Source: Daphnia carinata
Taxonomy: Eukaryota > Arthropoda > Branchiopoda > Diplostraca > Daphniidae
Direction: 5' to 3'
Assembly (NCBI RefSeq): GCF_022539665.2
Contig: NC_081331.1
Location: 2,762,501 to 2,826,500 of the forward strand
DNA length: 64,000 nucleotides
Below the pieces are notes generated by a model. It was not told where the DNA came from. It saw only the letters and a program-made list of their open reading frames with translations, and ran no database searches. The translations under genes were made by a program, and so were the position numbers. This document shows positions 10,629 through 25,622 of this stretch, in pieces; the stretch's first letter is position 1, and each line of letters begins with the position of its first letter.

Positions 10629-12225
10629 TTCAAAACCTATCAATTGGCAGCTACTTCTGTTTTCATAAAAAAATGTTATCATAAGTTATTGATTTAAACT
10701 TCATTAGAAGGAAAATATTTTACTTGATCAGGCTCAAATTCGTGAGCTGTTCGTTATATACGTTTCAAGGTTATCTAAAAACCTTACAAAGCGGAGCTCT
10801 AAAGTTTTTTTTTCACGTAATAGAGTGTGGAAGAATCCTATCTACATTTGGCTTTTCCAAACGTATTTCCAGCTAAATTTTAGCTGAATATGTTCCTAGC
10901 TTTATCACTTACATAAACACAAGAGGAAAACAATGCTTGTTCGATACTGTCATTTTAATACACACCTACACAACTTTGTCGGCACTAGTTAGGTACACAG
11001 TAGGGCTACGGACGGTCATTACAATCAGCAGACACATTTCACGGCCCAAAGCAGACAGAACTTCGGGAATACGCTGTTGCCTATTTTCCTCCACGGGCAT
11101 ACAGAACTGGAGCAGAGTCAACAGTCACGTGGTTTCTGAGACTCTGCCAGAGTTATAGAGTTAGACGATAACTCTATAATTACTTTATAACTCTAAGTCT
11201 GCCAGGTGATTATGGAGAAATAGGAAAATGCTGCATCCTGAAGCAGAATGTGCTTTAATTTTTACGCTGGCTAATAGAGAAGGAATGAGAATTTTCGACG
11301 ACTTTGTCACTAGAACTTTTTAATCCGATTTCTGGGCTTTCTTTTCTGACACTACGACTAAAACTTCTCTTACTTGGTTTGTTCCTTACTGCTAGTATGG
11401 AAAAATTTTGAACAGCGTACGAGGAATTGTAGAAACTGGCAGGTAGTATCCTGAAACAAAATAAAGTATTGAGCGAAATGATCATTTAGTTAGTCGCTTA
11501 TACAAATTATGAGTAAAGGAAAAGGCTGTAATATACATCAGCAGCGTTTGTTTTAGTATTACTAGTTTTCTTTAGCCTAACTAAATTTCGATTTTAAATG
11601 TAAATTAGAGAACAATGAACCGTGGTGATCCAAATTAGTCATTCTCATGCTCTGAACGAGGTTCTTGGATTTTTCACTACGGAAGCACCAGTTAAAGCAA
11701 ACATTTACAATCGAACTGCTACATCACTTCTATGATCTTAGGTTTAAGTTTTTACTTTATTTCGAAAGGTGTGGACGAAAAATCACGTCAAAAAAGGGCG
11801 TCATTTTCTTAAAGAAGGAATAGTCGCTTCCCAATCTTGAAGGATGTAATACTAGGTAACAGGGGAAAAAAATATAACAACAAACAGTATTGGTTACCAT
11901 GCCTTTCCTGAAAGTTCGATTGGTCATTTTTTTTCCACAAGCTGAATCAGAAATTGCTATCGTGCATTTAAAATTTAGATTTTACCGACGAATACGGTAA
12001 ACAAAGTCAAGTTAAACAAATTTTTCTATTAGAAAAAATGTAGAACCAAGCCAAGCGATAAATGCGCGTGATCACGATCGAGGATTATATCAGGTAACCG
12101 TGAGCTGCTAATGGTGAACGCGTGACAAGGATTCTAAACAGAACTTGGTTGTATAACTTGCAAGGTAAGAGCTTTGTGATAAAACGAAGAAATGAGTAAT
12201 CAAGAAAGACATTCATCGAGAAACC
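10629..12225. other. Intergenic between COX10 and SLC14, with hairpins and one possible exon
   Basis: Mostly no recognisable gene. At 11154-11178 there is a perfect 10-bp hairpin (tatagagtta, loop gacga, taactctata), embedded in further copies of agagttat/ataactct up to about 11210. On the minus strand 11255-11450 is an open stretch preceded by a good acceptor (TTTTGTTTCAG), encoding a basic, Ser-rich 65-residue tail (ILPASFYNSSYAVQNFS...); it could be the last exon of a short gene, but I found no partner exon. The COX10 promoter should lie near 10630-10800. Confidence 0.4.
11255..11450 (-). CDS. Possible terminal exon, unidentified
   Basis: An open frame follows a strong acceptor at 11451-11460 and ends with a stop at 11255-11257. 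It encodes about 65 basic, serine-rich residues with SRSVRKESPEIGLKSSSDKV near the middle. I do not recognise it, and no upstream exon with a matching donor is clear. It may be spurious. Confidence 0.2.
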
Positions 12226-14088
12226 ATGGCCAGCAAAGACCGACGCGCAAACAGCCTCGCGATAGTAATTTATAAGGATCAACTATTTTTAGCTTTTCAA
12301 TCCTTAAAAAATTAGTGGCTCCAAAGTAACTAGCACGTTACCTTAAATTTATCCCAGGTTGACGCGGTTACCAAGTCGAACCCTTTTTTCGAGATTTTCG
12401 GAGAATGTCGTCTAGTGAGTACTCAAGTGCTTGTTTCTTTACGCAGAAAACTAATCCTAATTTGGCCAGGTGCACAGGTGGCTGGAAAGCAAATCAGATA
12501 AGTCCGTGTGGCTGCTGCTGAAACTTCTTGATGGTGTATTCCGAGGATTCTCTCAAGTGAATCTCACACAATGACTACTTTTCTCTCAATAAAATTATTT
12601 ATTTTTAAATTTGCTGATCTAGGTAGTTTTTGCAAATAATACCTTCAGTGGGCTTTTTGTTATTATTGGCTTGGGTGTGGCAGATATTTCCGTTTGTGCA
12701 GCTGGACTATTAGCTGCTACCTTAGCAACTGTAACGGCATGGGTATAATCTTGGAAAGTAGTTTGTTTTCCATTTCTTATGCTTTCAAGGAATGGACGAC
12801 AAAAACAAAAAACAATAATTCTAAGCCGAACTATTCATACTTAGGTGTTCAACCAACCTTGGAACTTAATCAGTAATGGTTTGGTGACCTACAACGGCGT
12901 GTTAGTTGGAACTGTTACTGCCAGCATTTGTCCACCTATCGTGATAGCTACTAATGGACCTGCTTACCTTTCTTGGTGTTTAATAGGATTCGGCGGAATA
13001 ATGAGGTACTAGTGAATTTGTCCTATTTGGCAGTATTCCGAGTTAAAACAATATTATATAATGGTTAATTGCATTATCAGTGCATTAGTCACCTCTGGCA
13101 TGGCCAATTTGTGTAAGGGCGCATCACTTCCGCCGATGACAGTTCCCTTCAATCTCATAGACCTCTTGCTATTCATCTGTCTACCTTCGGCTCTGACGCA
13201 TCTTGCACCTGCTGTGACAGCGCAAAATGCTACCATGCTTCAGTTGAATGCGTCTACCAATGAAAGTGTGATAGTCCTGAATGGCACGATACCAGATATC
13301 ACGCGATTAGGGCTCGATTGGATCATGGTAAGTAACGACGCTGATTTCGACATGCAAACAATATAGAGTATTCAGCAAACAAATTTTTTATGTAATTGTA
13401 AAGGTATTACGTGGTAGTTTAGTATCAATGGGACAAGTTTACGCGGCTGAAAGTATTGCTTGTTCAATCATCATGTACCTGGGTATAACTATGTTTTCTC
13501 CAATGCTTTCGATTGCCCTGTTTGGAGGTTCCCTTTTAGCTTCAGTCTGCGGTAAGTTCAAAAGTTGCTTAATTACCAATGAATAGCAAAATAACCCAAA
13601 TTTTGGGTACGCAGCACTTGGGCTTACCGAGAATTATGGCGCAATTTATTCCGGTCTTTGGGGTTACAATTCGGCACTAACTGCAGGAGCAATTGCAGTA
13701 ACCTTTTACATTCCCACTTTGTTATCAGTTTTTAATGCGGCCATGGCAATTGTCTTCACAGCGGCTGCTCAGCGCGCATTTGGTCTGGTACTGGCACCGG
13801 TATGTAAAGAAATTTTTAGTTATCATATGAACTTTCGAAACAAAACTTACCAAGTTTATCAACTGTAGAATGCTCTAAGGGAATCCAAGTGTTAACGTGC
13901 ACTTTTGTGTTTAGGCTGGATTACCAATTTTGACAATTCCCTTCGTGGTCACCAGTTCAATGTTCCTAGCCGTCACAAGTGGAACCGGATTTGAGAGATT
14001 AGTCAAGGCACCCGACGGAAGGCCTCCAGAACATCAGCGCAGAAGACACAAAAGGTCGGCTATTCAGAGCGAAGCATGTGATGTTTAA
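12226..14088 (+). CDS. Urea transporter (SLC14 family)
   Basis: Conserved exons join in phase: 12470-12556, 12623-12742, 12845-13005, 13081-13327, 13404-13551, 13615-13799 and 13915-14088. The 5' exon is uncertain; 12226-12264 (MASKDRRANSLAI) splices in phase and would give about 386 residues. The protein follows the SLC14 pattern: LLDGVFRGFSQVVFANNTFS, LISNGLVTYNGVLVGTV, the LPPMTVPFNL segment of the first repeat, VSMGQVYAAES, LTENYGAIYSGLWGYNSALT, and LPILTIPFVVTSSMF in the second repeat. The fold is an internally duplicated channel-like transporter. A glycosylated loop (NATMLQLNASTNESV) is likely. The C-terminal tail is basic and short. Family identity is firm, physiological role (urea release or osmotic use) is inference. 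Confidence 0.85.
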
Positions 14089-15073
14089 ATTACCATCACT
14101 AGTGGCGGCAATAGGTTTAAGTCTAAACACGCGCAGCTAGTAAGGAAAACAAGGGCATAAAACTAATTGGACATAAAATTAAATTGACGACGAAATCAAC
14201 TTCATCTCCGTAAAATAAAAATACAAAAGGCGTCACTACAATTAAAATGCTAATGCTATCGATGGTACCTACTGAATTCTAATCATAAACGAGAACCGTG
14301 ATAAGTAGCATAGCACGCATTTGGAAATACCTGATGGCCAAGCTCTAACTGTTAGCCAAATTGTAAGCTCAGGTGCAATCTGCTTACCTTCGGAAAAGAA
14401 AATATCTGAAAAGGTTCGAGTTTAGAAAATAATAACTCTTCTAGATACTGTGCACATGAAAATATCCAAACCTATCACTGTTTAAAATCAAAATGTCTAC
14501 ACCGGTTTGTGAGTTTGTTTCAAAAAATAAATTGAATCAATCAAGAACGAGTTCTTTCCCTTCGGCTCATTGGACTTCTGCCGAAGGTCAACAAGTTCGC
14601 AAAACGAACGAATAAGGTCATACTTAATCACCCTAATTCGTTACCTACTGAAAAATAGCTCATGCTAAATTAGACGGTTAGCCGAATAAAACAATAACAT
14701 ACAATATACCAAACGTTGTTGTTGGTTGGCGCAACAGTTGGGTGAAAGGACTTATTTTTCATTTTGAGTGAAAAAAAAAGCTGGATCCAAGCCACAAAGA
14801 TTTTCGCTGACGATGAGTGGTACTAGTTTCTTCATATTCTAGAAAATTGCCGTATCGTGATGTGTAAGCAAAAACAGTAATAATACCATCATTTTCAACG
14901 AAGCTTTTCCCAGGTGCAAGCTAGTCTATACGCTATTAATTCTCTTGATTAAAATGCATTCTGGACTTGTACCTCTATGAGTCATTCCTTTTTTTAAATT
15001 AACGCACATGAAAATTCAATCGTTAAGTAAATATAATGTATGCGCAGGTGGACGTAAAAAAGAAAAGGAATAC
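14089..15073. other. Intergenic between convergent SLC14 and MCM6
   Basis: No gene seen. Candidate AATAAA signals for SLC14 occur near 14213 and 14526. The remaining sequence has no obvious repeat or long frame. Confidence 0.45.
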
Positions 15074-17989
<2,916 letters not shown>

Positions 17990-18621
17990 ACTTCTGAAGT
18001 CGAAGAAACTTTGGCTACCAAGTTCAAGAAGTTGTACTAGTAGTGCTTGTGCAAGAACAGCAGTGGAAACTGGGCAGACAACGAAATTGTGGCGCGAAAA
18101 AAAGACTGGCAGAGCTTTTCTGTCACAGCATTGCCATGTTCTATTTTGCCAAGTTCGCTTTGGCAAAATATTAAGGATGAAGATTGTGTCAACTTTTTCT
18201 CATCACATTTTGTTACCAGAGCATAAAAAGCAGTGCATCACCTTTTGTGAAACTTCAAGAAATCCCAAGCGCTTAATAACATAATAGATTGGAACTGTAG
18301 ATACCTTGATGTATCCTTAAGTTGAAGCAGGAAGCAAACGCTAGTGGAACGCATGTCTATGAGAAACAAAAGCCAACAAAAGCTGTTGTTATTTAATTTA
18401 TGACAAAACTCTTGCGTCTCAATTAACCGAAATATGTGCGTAATTATATTATCATTTTGGAGCAATAATAAACTATTTTATTAACTACCGTAACCAATGT
18501 GTAACAAGAATTTTTTAAACTGCAAAAGTGATTGCCGATTCTAGTCGGCACCATGCATTACCATATAAGCCTTCAAGAACATATGAAAATTAATCAAGTT
18601 TTCAGAGCCCTCGCGATATAA
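17990..18621. promoter_or_regulatory. Divergent intergenic region of MCM6 and the RRM gene
   Basis: About 630 bp between divergent starts, with no gene recognised. It should hold both promoters. A short inverted pair around ttttgccaa/ttggcaaaa lies at 18152-18170 (tgccaagttcgctttggca). Confidence 0.4.
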
Positions 18622-19707
18622 ATGTACTCCAAAATGGCAGACCAAATATCCATTTTTTCTCGCGAATTCTACGACTTGATTCAAACTCCTGAATACTTAT
18701 GGGTATACAACTTATCGTACGCCACAACCACTCAAGAAATCGTCAACTATTTCGAAGAGCTGGTAGGGCCGATAGAGTTTTTCGCTATGCACTTGGACAA
18801 GGGCACCGATTTCCTATGCAAAGCTGAAATTCTTTTCCACCGCGCAGAGGACGCCCGCAGAGCCCTCTTACTCTACGACGGAACACAGTTTGATGGTCGT
18901 CAAATGGTTCTCAAACTCCTTGTGGACGGCCGTCAAATTCATCCCGAACAAATCGTGTTCCCTGGCTCAATTATCCTCTTGCCAGTTGTTCCAAGCGGAC
19001 GACTTTTACCTGATGATGTTACCCGGGATTTTTCAAGTGATACCAACTTTGACCAGTCCAGCTGTGAAGGAACATATATGTCTCTTTCAGAAGGTAGGTC
19101 AGATGTTAGTTCACTCGAAAAACCAAAGGGCGATCGTAATTTGGAGAAGACATTCCTACCATCCGATATCTCTTGTGAAATTGATGACTACTACTGCTTG
19201 CTTGTTTATAACCTGCAATATTCCGTCAAAGGAGAAGAGCTACTAGATCATTTTGAGATGATGGCAGGACCGGTAGAATCCGTTGGTATGTACCTTGATG
19301 ACAAAGGCTTCTTGTGCGGTAAAGCCAAAATAGTTTTTCGTCATCCTGAAGACGCTCAAAAAGCTCTAGTATGCTGCGATGGAACAGTTCTAAATGGTCG
19401 TCGGATTCATCTCAAACTCTACGTGAACGGCAAGCGCTTACGCGTCAATCAACTTGCTCTTCCACATTCAAGTTCCGCAGAGGATTGGATTCGTCCACAT
19501 GTACCTTTCGTTTCTTTGCCGTCGCCAAACTCCATGACTGAGTATTTTCCTGATGACCCAATCCTTGACTCATTCACTATGCCCACCATCAACGAAGGAA
19601 CGGACCAGAGACCAGTTCATCCTCAGGGGCCAGGGTATCCACCTTTCCTGCCGTTGGTATTTGTCAAGGATTGCGTCCGGCCATACGTGACACCTGTCTT
19701 TGAATAG
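18622..19707 (+). CDS. Intronless protein with two ALYREF-like RRM domains
   Basis: A single 361-codon frame with no introns, unlike almost every neighbour. RRM1 starts at residue 26 (LWVYNLSYATTTQEIVNYFE) and RRM2 at about 193 (LLVYNLQYSVKGEELLDHFE). The two share D-KG-FLC-KA-I-F---EDA-(R/K)AL---DGT--(D/N)GR---LKL-V-G, so they arose by internal duplication. The RNP2 (LxVYNL) and the DGRxxxLKL end resemble the Aly/REF export-adaptor RRM. The RNP1 position lacks the usual aromatics. The arginine-rich flanks of true ALYREF are missing; a Pro-rich tail replaces them. It looks like a retrocopy-derived gene. A second ATG at 18634 sits in a better context (AAAATGG). The exact function is unknown. 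AATAAA follows at 19737. Confidence 0.8.
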   Translation: MYSKMADQISIFSREFYDLIQTPEYLWVYNLSYATTTQEIVNYFEELVGPIEFFAMHLDKGTDFLCKAEILFHRAEDARRALLLYDGTQFDGRQMVLKLLVDGRQIHPEQIVFPGSIILLPVVPSGRLLPDDVTRDFSSDTNFDQSSCEGTYMSLSEGRSDVSSLEKPKGDRNLEKTFLPSDISCEIDDYYCLLVYNLQYSVKGEELLDHFEMMAGPVESVGMYLDDKGFLCGKAKIVFRHPEDAQKALVCCDGTVLNGRRIHLKLYVNGKRLRVNQLALPHSSSAEDWIRPHVPFVSLPSPNSMTEYFPDDPILDSFTMPTINEGTDQRPVHPQGPGYPPFLPLVFVKDCVRPYVTPVFE

Positions 19708-19736
19708 ATCAAGAATGCAAAATTTGATTTCACGTA

Positions 19737-19742
19737 AATAAA
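19737..19742 (+). promoter_or_regulatory. Polyadenylation signal of the RRM gene
   Basis: AATAAA 29 bp after the stop codon. Confidence 0.6.
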
Positions 19743-20542
19743 GCATAAAACTGTGTATGCCGTACCTGAAAAGGTTTGCTAAGGTTGATTAAATAGAATC
19801 CTCTATGATTCATTTCTAGTATTGTTGGACTTATAATTTATTAATTTGAAAATAGGGATTAGAAAGAACAAATAGCTACCAATCAATGGCTATTAATTTT
19901 GTTCTTTTTAAGAATCCTTTAGTGAACTATATAAGTATTTTAAGTAAAACGAACTCTACTATGGGTATAAAGCTCGGAGTAGAATAACGTATCAGTAAAA
20001 CGTTATTCCTATTAACTGAAAAAAGATGTTCCAGTGTGTACGTAGCACTACATTCAATTGGAATATATGCTATCGTATCTAACTGACTAATTTCCACAGA
20101 TGGCCATTGGCCGAACGCCGTTCACTAACATTGTCGTTATTAGAACGGAGCTGGGACTGTGTTAAGGTTTATAGCATATTCTCGGAGGCGAACTCACGAC
20201 ATATGTGCATTTCACATAGCTAATGCACCATGCTGACACTTTAGCTGCACCGATATTTTTATACTGCTATTAGGAGGTAGTATGTTATGTAATACAAACA
20301 TTTTGTTAAAATATTGAGATCGAATGCTAATAATACCTTTGTTCGCCCTTATTTTGTCACAAATCCCATGATTCCCTTTTTTCAGGCAGTCAGAACTGGG
20401 TTATATTCACAGTAAATGAACTGTAGAAATCTACACACAATTATATGCAATTATTTCCATAACAGGTAACTGCTCGCGGCGTGTCCCACTAACTATTGTT
20501 GCGAAATGTAAATATTCAGATTTCTCTTTTTGATTAATTAGA
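19743..20542. other. Intergenic between RRM gene and S51 peptidase
   Basis: No gene seen. An imperfect inverted repeat lies at about 19860-19912 (agaacaaatagc ... ggctattaattttgttct). It should hold the 3' UTR of the minus-strand peptidase gene. Confidence 0.4.
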
Positions 20543-22033
20543 TCAAGCTTCGACAGGTTTTATGGTAGCCAGCATATTACGGTAAGAAGCTACGTAGGTT
20601 TTCTTTGGATCATTTGGGATATCTGCTCCAAATCCGATAGCTTCCAACCGGTCGAAAAACACCTGGAAACGAGGAACCACAGAAGACAAAGATGTGCATG
20701 TGACGTTGACCTCTTTGCAGTCAATCAAACGTCGGTTTGTCTGACGCCACTCTGATGGGGTCTCAGCAGAAAAAATATCAGAAGATGGAATTGCATCTTC
20801 GAACCACTCTTCGCCAGCTATTGGGATTTTCCAGCTTGCATAAGTGGCCTCTCCTATTGATACAGTAGTCAGGAGTGAGCATAAATGCATCACCATTTCG
20901 AATTGTTTTAAACCTTATCTCAAAAAATATAACAGTTTACCTGAAGTAAGATCGATGGTATCATTTACAGTAAAGAAAGAAAATGGAATTTTTTCATAGG
21001 TCGCTGTAGAACTAGATTCGGCAGGCACAGTTGACACGTCAACGAAAAATACACCACTTAATGATACTTCGGCAGTAATGACCTAGCAAAAACAATAACA
21101 ATTATTAAACGAAAAATAATTTGACAAATGAGACTTCCAAATCAAATGCAACCATGATAAAGACATACTTTTCCGACTGGTTTAGACAACGGATTAGAAA
21201 TTACTAAAGCCGTATTTTCATCAACACCAAGCCCTTTCGGTGTGCCAATGTATGGCAGATCCCTTGAATCGAGTAGCGTACGAATCAATCGCATTTCCCG
21301 TCCTTGATCGCTGAAATGGCTATCCAATACGTAATTATTTAAGAAGCCCAATCCACCATGTTTGCAATAAGCGAGTGGAAACTGTTTCCCCGAGAAAGAT
21401 CTTTGATATTTGGTTCCCTGTACTAGGGCATTTATGGAATCGCCACTGTGAGTTACCACCGAATTTCCCTATTTAAAAAATGTATACACGTAAATTTTCG
21501 AAAATAAGCCTACAGAATTCTATAGTATACCATAATTGCGCTGTTTCCTGCTACCATTCCTCCGTTGCTCATGACAGATTTGATGGCTTTCAATACCAAA
21601 CTATCTACCCCGGAAGGACGGAGTACGTTAACCAAATTCGATTTCTCCGAGTCATCGACCAAAAAAATGCCTGTGTAGCTCCTTACTCGATCGGCTACCT
21701 CTTGAGATGAAGAATCAGCCTTTTCCAAGGAGATGATGGAAGCTGCTTTAGCTCCATATATCCGGACGAAGTTATCAACGGCTTTAGCGCCTTCCGCGCC
21801 ATTTTTTGGGGACGCCAAAATTACTCCAATATTAGCTATACCTGGCCCTCCCTTTCAAAACAAATTAGTATCGTCAAAAATAAGAAATTTTAAACATTTT
21901 AAGTCCCTACAGCTTTTTCAACCATTGTTGTCCAAATGCCAGCATTGTCGTCCTTTAGATTTCCACCTATGAGTACCAAACTTTGCGCAATAGCAACACC
22001 TGGTAGGATGAGAAGAAACGCAACAAAATACAT
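20543..22033 (-). CDS. Secreted cyanophycinase-like peptidase (family S51)
   Basis: Five exons: 21911-22033, 21531-21851, 21169-21468, 20941-21082 and 20543-20853, giving 398 residues. A signal peptide (MYFVAFLLILPGVAIA) precedes QSLVLIGGNLKDD, the usual N-terminal strand of the family. The nucleophile elbow reads GGMVAGNSAIM, with Ser at about residue 145. Downstream are YVLDSHFSDQGREMRLIRTL and GVDENTALVI, which match the conserved D-HF--R-R--RL and GIDE-TA motifs of cyanophycinases. These enzymes are Ser hydrolases cleaving beta-Asp-Arg or similar acidic dipeptides, mostly bacterial. Roughly 150 extra residues at the C terminus are not recognised. In an animal the substrate is unknown; a digestive or extracellular role is inferred from the signal peptide. 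It has ordinary spliceosomal introns. Confidence 0.82.
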
Positions 22034-22620
22034 GTTCTGCTTCACCAAATAGTTCGCGAATACTGCAAATGCTCAAATGTTTTCAGTAAATGTTGTACAA
22101 CACGCGGGCGTGGTGTTCACGTGCCTTAGGCTATATTCTCACCTCACCAATCAAAAGCTGAGTAAGAAAAAAAGGGCGAATTGAAATCATGCCAACGGCC
22201 ACAGTTATGTAAAGGAAAATATGTCGACCTGCCAAGAGAAAGTATAAGGACGACCGAGAACCGTTGCTTAGATGCGTAAGAAGTATCTGGTTATGTAAAT
22301 TCGACCTGTGGATATTAAGTCAAATTCTTCTTTTTTACCAATTGTTTTTCTACTTCAACTATGGATTTAGGTTGGGAGGAGAACCGTGTACCCTAGTTTT
22401 ACTGAACTTCCAGTAAACTGTTTTGGTCTTCATCCTATTTCCTGACTTGAGTGAATGTAAAAAAAAAATGGATAAAATTGCATAAGTGTATAATGAAAAT
22501 ACCATCTGTTTTCCATTTCTTAACAGCCACTTAGGTCATAAATGTTGTATGATCAATAACAGATAGGCCACAATCTCCTACTGAGGCGGTGTAAAGATTG
22601 ATAATTTTTTATAGTTCACC
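22034..22620. other. Intergenic between S51 peptidase and SCFD2
   Basis: No gene seen. It holds the promoter of the minus-strand peptidase and the 3' UTR of minus-strand SCFD2. Confidence 0.4.
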
Positions 22621-25600
22621 TTAATTTGAAACAGTTTTCTTGACGATGTGATGGATTGTATCATGGGCTGATATGAAGTGGCTCGAGACTATCAGTACTT
22701 TATGGGAAGGCGATTTTTGGCGAAATAGATCACGTATAAGCTTCACTTCGTCAGGGCGTATGCCACCACATACATATAATATCACAATAGGATTGTCCAC
22801 CGGTTTTGGCTTACGTACATTGACGAACAAACTAGAAACGTAATCAGCGTATTAGAGGCAGATTCATTAGCTGTTTTTTTTTTCCAAGCGAAGAAATCCA
22901 TACCTGAAACCTGTTTTCAGTAAATCTTTTAAGCCTCCCGATTTGTGTTCTAAATCTGGATTGTCGCCCAAAGAAGGATCAAAAAGATCTTCTACCAATT
23001 GCTGTAGAAAGCTGGTACACACTACGGGCATTGCAGAGTTTTTCCGTTGATAAAGGTTTCTATTGGATTACAAAAACAATTAGTACATAACAATTTCTTT
23101 TAAACGTCATGTATCAATACTTGTATCTTTTCATATGACTGCGGTATCCACTTATGGAATGAAGTTGCTCAACGATCTTTTGAGCGGCACGGTGTGCTCG
23201 AACTTCATCTACAGGTACACCCACTAAAAGAAATGGTAGTTGATATGAGAGTTTTCTTTTAAGTTGAAAGCGATATCCTTTTTACCAAAGTCTTGTAGCG
23301 TATTTGAGAGGCTATCACATTCGTTTACGAAAATTTCTGCCACTATACTCTTTAAACGATCTTCCAAATCCAACGGAAAGAGGTTTTCACGTTTTTCACC
23401 TGCTAAAGAGTATACGTGAACTAACAAAACTAGGATGTCGTCCAAAGACAAATTCGAGTCCTTTCTAGTTTTTAACAGCTGCAAGACCTATTTTCAAATC
23501 ACACAGTTTCACCGTACTTAAATCCACAGAAAGTAAATTTTAACAAAAACCTGTATAAGAGGAGAAGGAGATTCGCCATCAAATGCCTCAATCAGCGACT
23601 TTCGGATTCCCTCTAAAATGTTCATTTGTGCTGCTTTGTGACTCTTCTGTGTTCGCCACAATGCGTATCCTATCTGACAGTTGCGGACATTTGAATCACA
23701 CTACTAATGGGATTAAAACAAACGATGTAATTTACCTGGTATAAATGAGTAAACCTTTCTATGTAATCCCAGTTCTTGTTGCAATGGCTAATCAAATCGC
23801 TCAGTTTATCAAAATCATTGGTATCTTCCAAACTATCGTTTAGCATTGCCGTAAACCATTCCGTAGCTTGTTCTTGAGTATCGTGGAACAAATGATCCAT
23901 CATTTCCAATCCGTCATTCCAATCCATTTGGGGTGCTAAACAGCCAGGCGCTGTAGTCAGATCTCCTTGCGGTTCTGTCGTCATATTAACTGCCACATCA
24001 CTCGAGTATTCATGAAGCCGGCCGAGAGTATGTAGTAGTCTATCATACAAATTTTCACTGGAGCACTTGGTAGCTGAAGCTAGATCTAGAAGCCGATCAA
24101 CTAAGATAACAGACAGTTTATTGGTCGCCGTCTGTCAAAACGAAAATGTGTTATTTTAAGAATAATATATAAATTCAATTGCCGTACTTTTCGTCGAGTT
24201 TTTGCGGCAGTTAAAGCATCAAGCTCAGTGCCAAGAATTCTACTGAAAGGACCCACTGTGAAGATATCCTCTTTTCCGTTTATGTGCTGTATCAATTGAT
24301 TAAGGTTGTTAACTAGCTGCCTGACTTGAACTTGGGATTCCAATGGCAAATTTGCATAAGTGAGCTCGTTTATTGACCGAACTGTTGGGGCATCCACCTG
24401 CTGCCAAACAGAGATTATTACACTGACAATACCTTAATTATAGGCAAAAAAGGATAGATTATCTACATGCTCAGCATAGTTTCGCTAACTCGGGCTCGAT
24501 TTTTCAACAGGGCACTCAAGGCATACGGAGCCGAATCGCTTCAGATTTGGCTTGCTTACATCACTTGCATCTCAACACAGACTACGAAAAAGCTTTTTTG
24601 TACACTTGTTGACGTTTTCGCAAGAACACCACAGCCCGTAAAAGAACGAAAACAGTACTATCTTTCAAGAGAAACTTTTCTAAGTAATAATTATGTCTTT
24701 TAGAAGAAAAAGGCAAATGATAAAATCACAAACAAAGACATTAATGCCACTGAACACATTAGATTTCTCTTCCTTTCTTTTACGTGGAGCTTGCAATAGA
24801 TGTTTTTGTCAACAAATGTACAACCAACACAGCTTAAACCACTATTACCTTGCTAAAAAGCAGAAGCTGTTCATTGAGATATCCTAAGTCACTGGTAAGA
24901 AACGGTTCTGCTAATCTGGCTGAGGGAATCAAGATTGTCTCACTTGTAGGATGTAGGGTACTCAAAGGGTAACTGAAAACTTCCACTGTATAGTTCTTAC
25001 AAACAAGAAAGAAAATTACGTAAAAACCAATTGTGAATTTTTTTATGTAAATGCATTTACCAAATTCCCCATCCATTCTAAAACATCTTCTTCTATTTTT
25101 TGCAACACTTCAGATTCATTACCTTCCCTGCTGCCCCACAAAAAGAGGTGATGCACAGATAGGTGTGCTGATGTTATGATCACACAATATTCCAAATTGC
25201 TGTTTTGAATTAGAGTTTCTAAAATTGTGTAATTTGTGCCGTGCCAGGCAGTACTGGAAATAAAGACTCCCTTCTTTATGTTTTTTGGAACAACCTGTTA
25301 AAAAAATTTTTAGATCTAAGAAAACTATATCACAGGTTTTTGGCTATAGTTTGCAATAAACTACCTCAAAGGCTGACAGTTCCTTGATACAGGTAGCTCC
25401 TGCCTCCAGAATAGATGGTGCACCTCCATTCCAATGAAGACATTCACTTTATCAATGGTTTATGTAAAATGCATACACAAATATATTAGTCTTGCTTCAA
25501 ATGGAAAAAATTACAATTACGTAGGTATACCATGCTAATGGATCCAAAAAGACAGCGGCATTTTTCATTTTTTTTCTGGCCTCAGCCCACCAAGCTTGGC

Positions 25601-25622
25601 CAAACTCCTGCCATCTTAACAT
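22621..25622 (-). CDS. SCFD2: Sec1 family domain-containing protein 2
   Basis: Eleven exons join in phase: 25531-25622, 25365-25446, 25061-25294, 24849-24995, 24188-24400, 23736-24131, 23551-23673, 23286-23487, 23121-23223, 22904-23059 and 22621-22831, giving 652 residues (human 684). Diagnostic segments include CECLHWNGG near the N terminus, VLEWMGNLNYTVEVFSYPL, KLSVILVDRLLDLA, VNMTTEPQGDLTTAPGCLAP, LSLDDILVLLVHVYSLAGE, GGLKDLLKTGFR and the C-terminal VILYVCGGIRPDEVKLIRDL. This is a divergent member of the Sec1/Munc18 family that controls SNARE-mediated fusion; its specific step is poorly defined. The start MLRWQEFGQAWWAEARKKM is the first ATG in frame. The gene is transcribed in the same direction as the S51 peptidase downstream. 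Confidence 0.92.
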
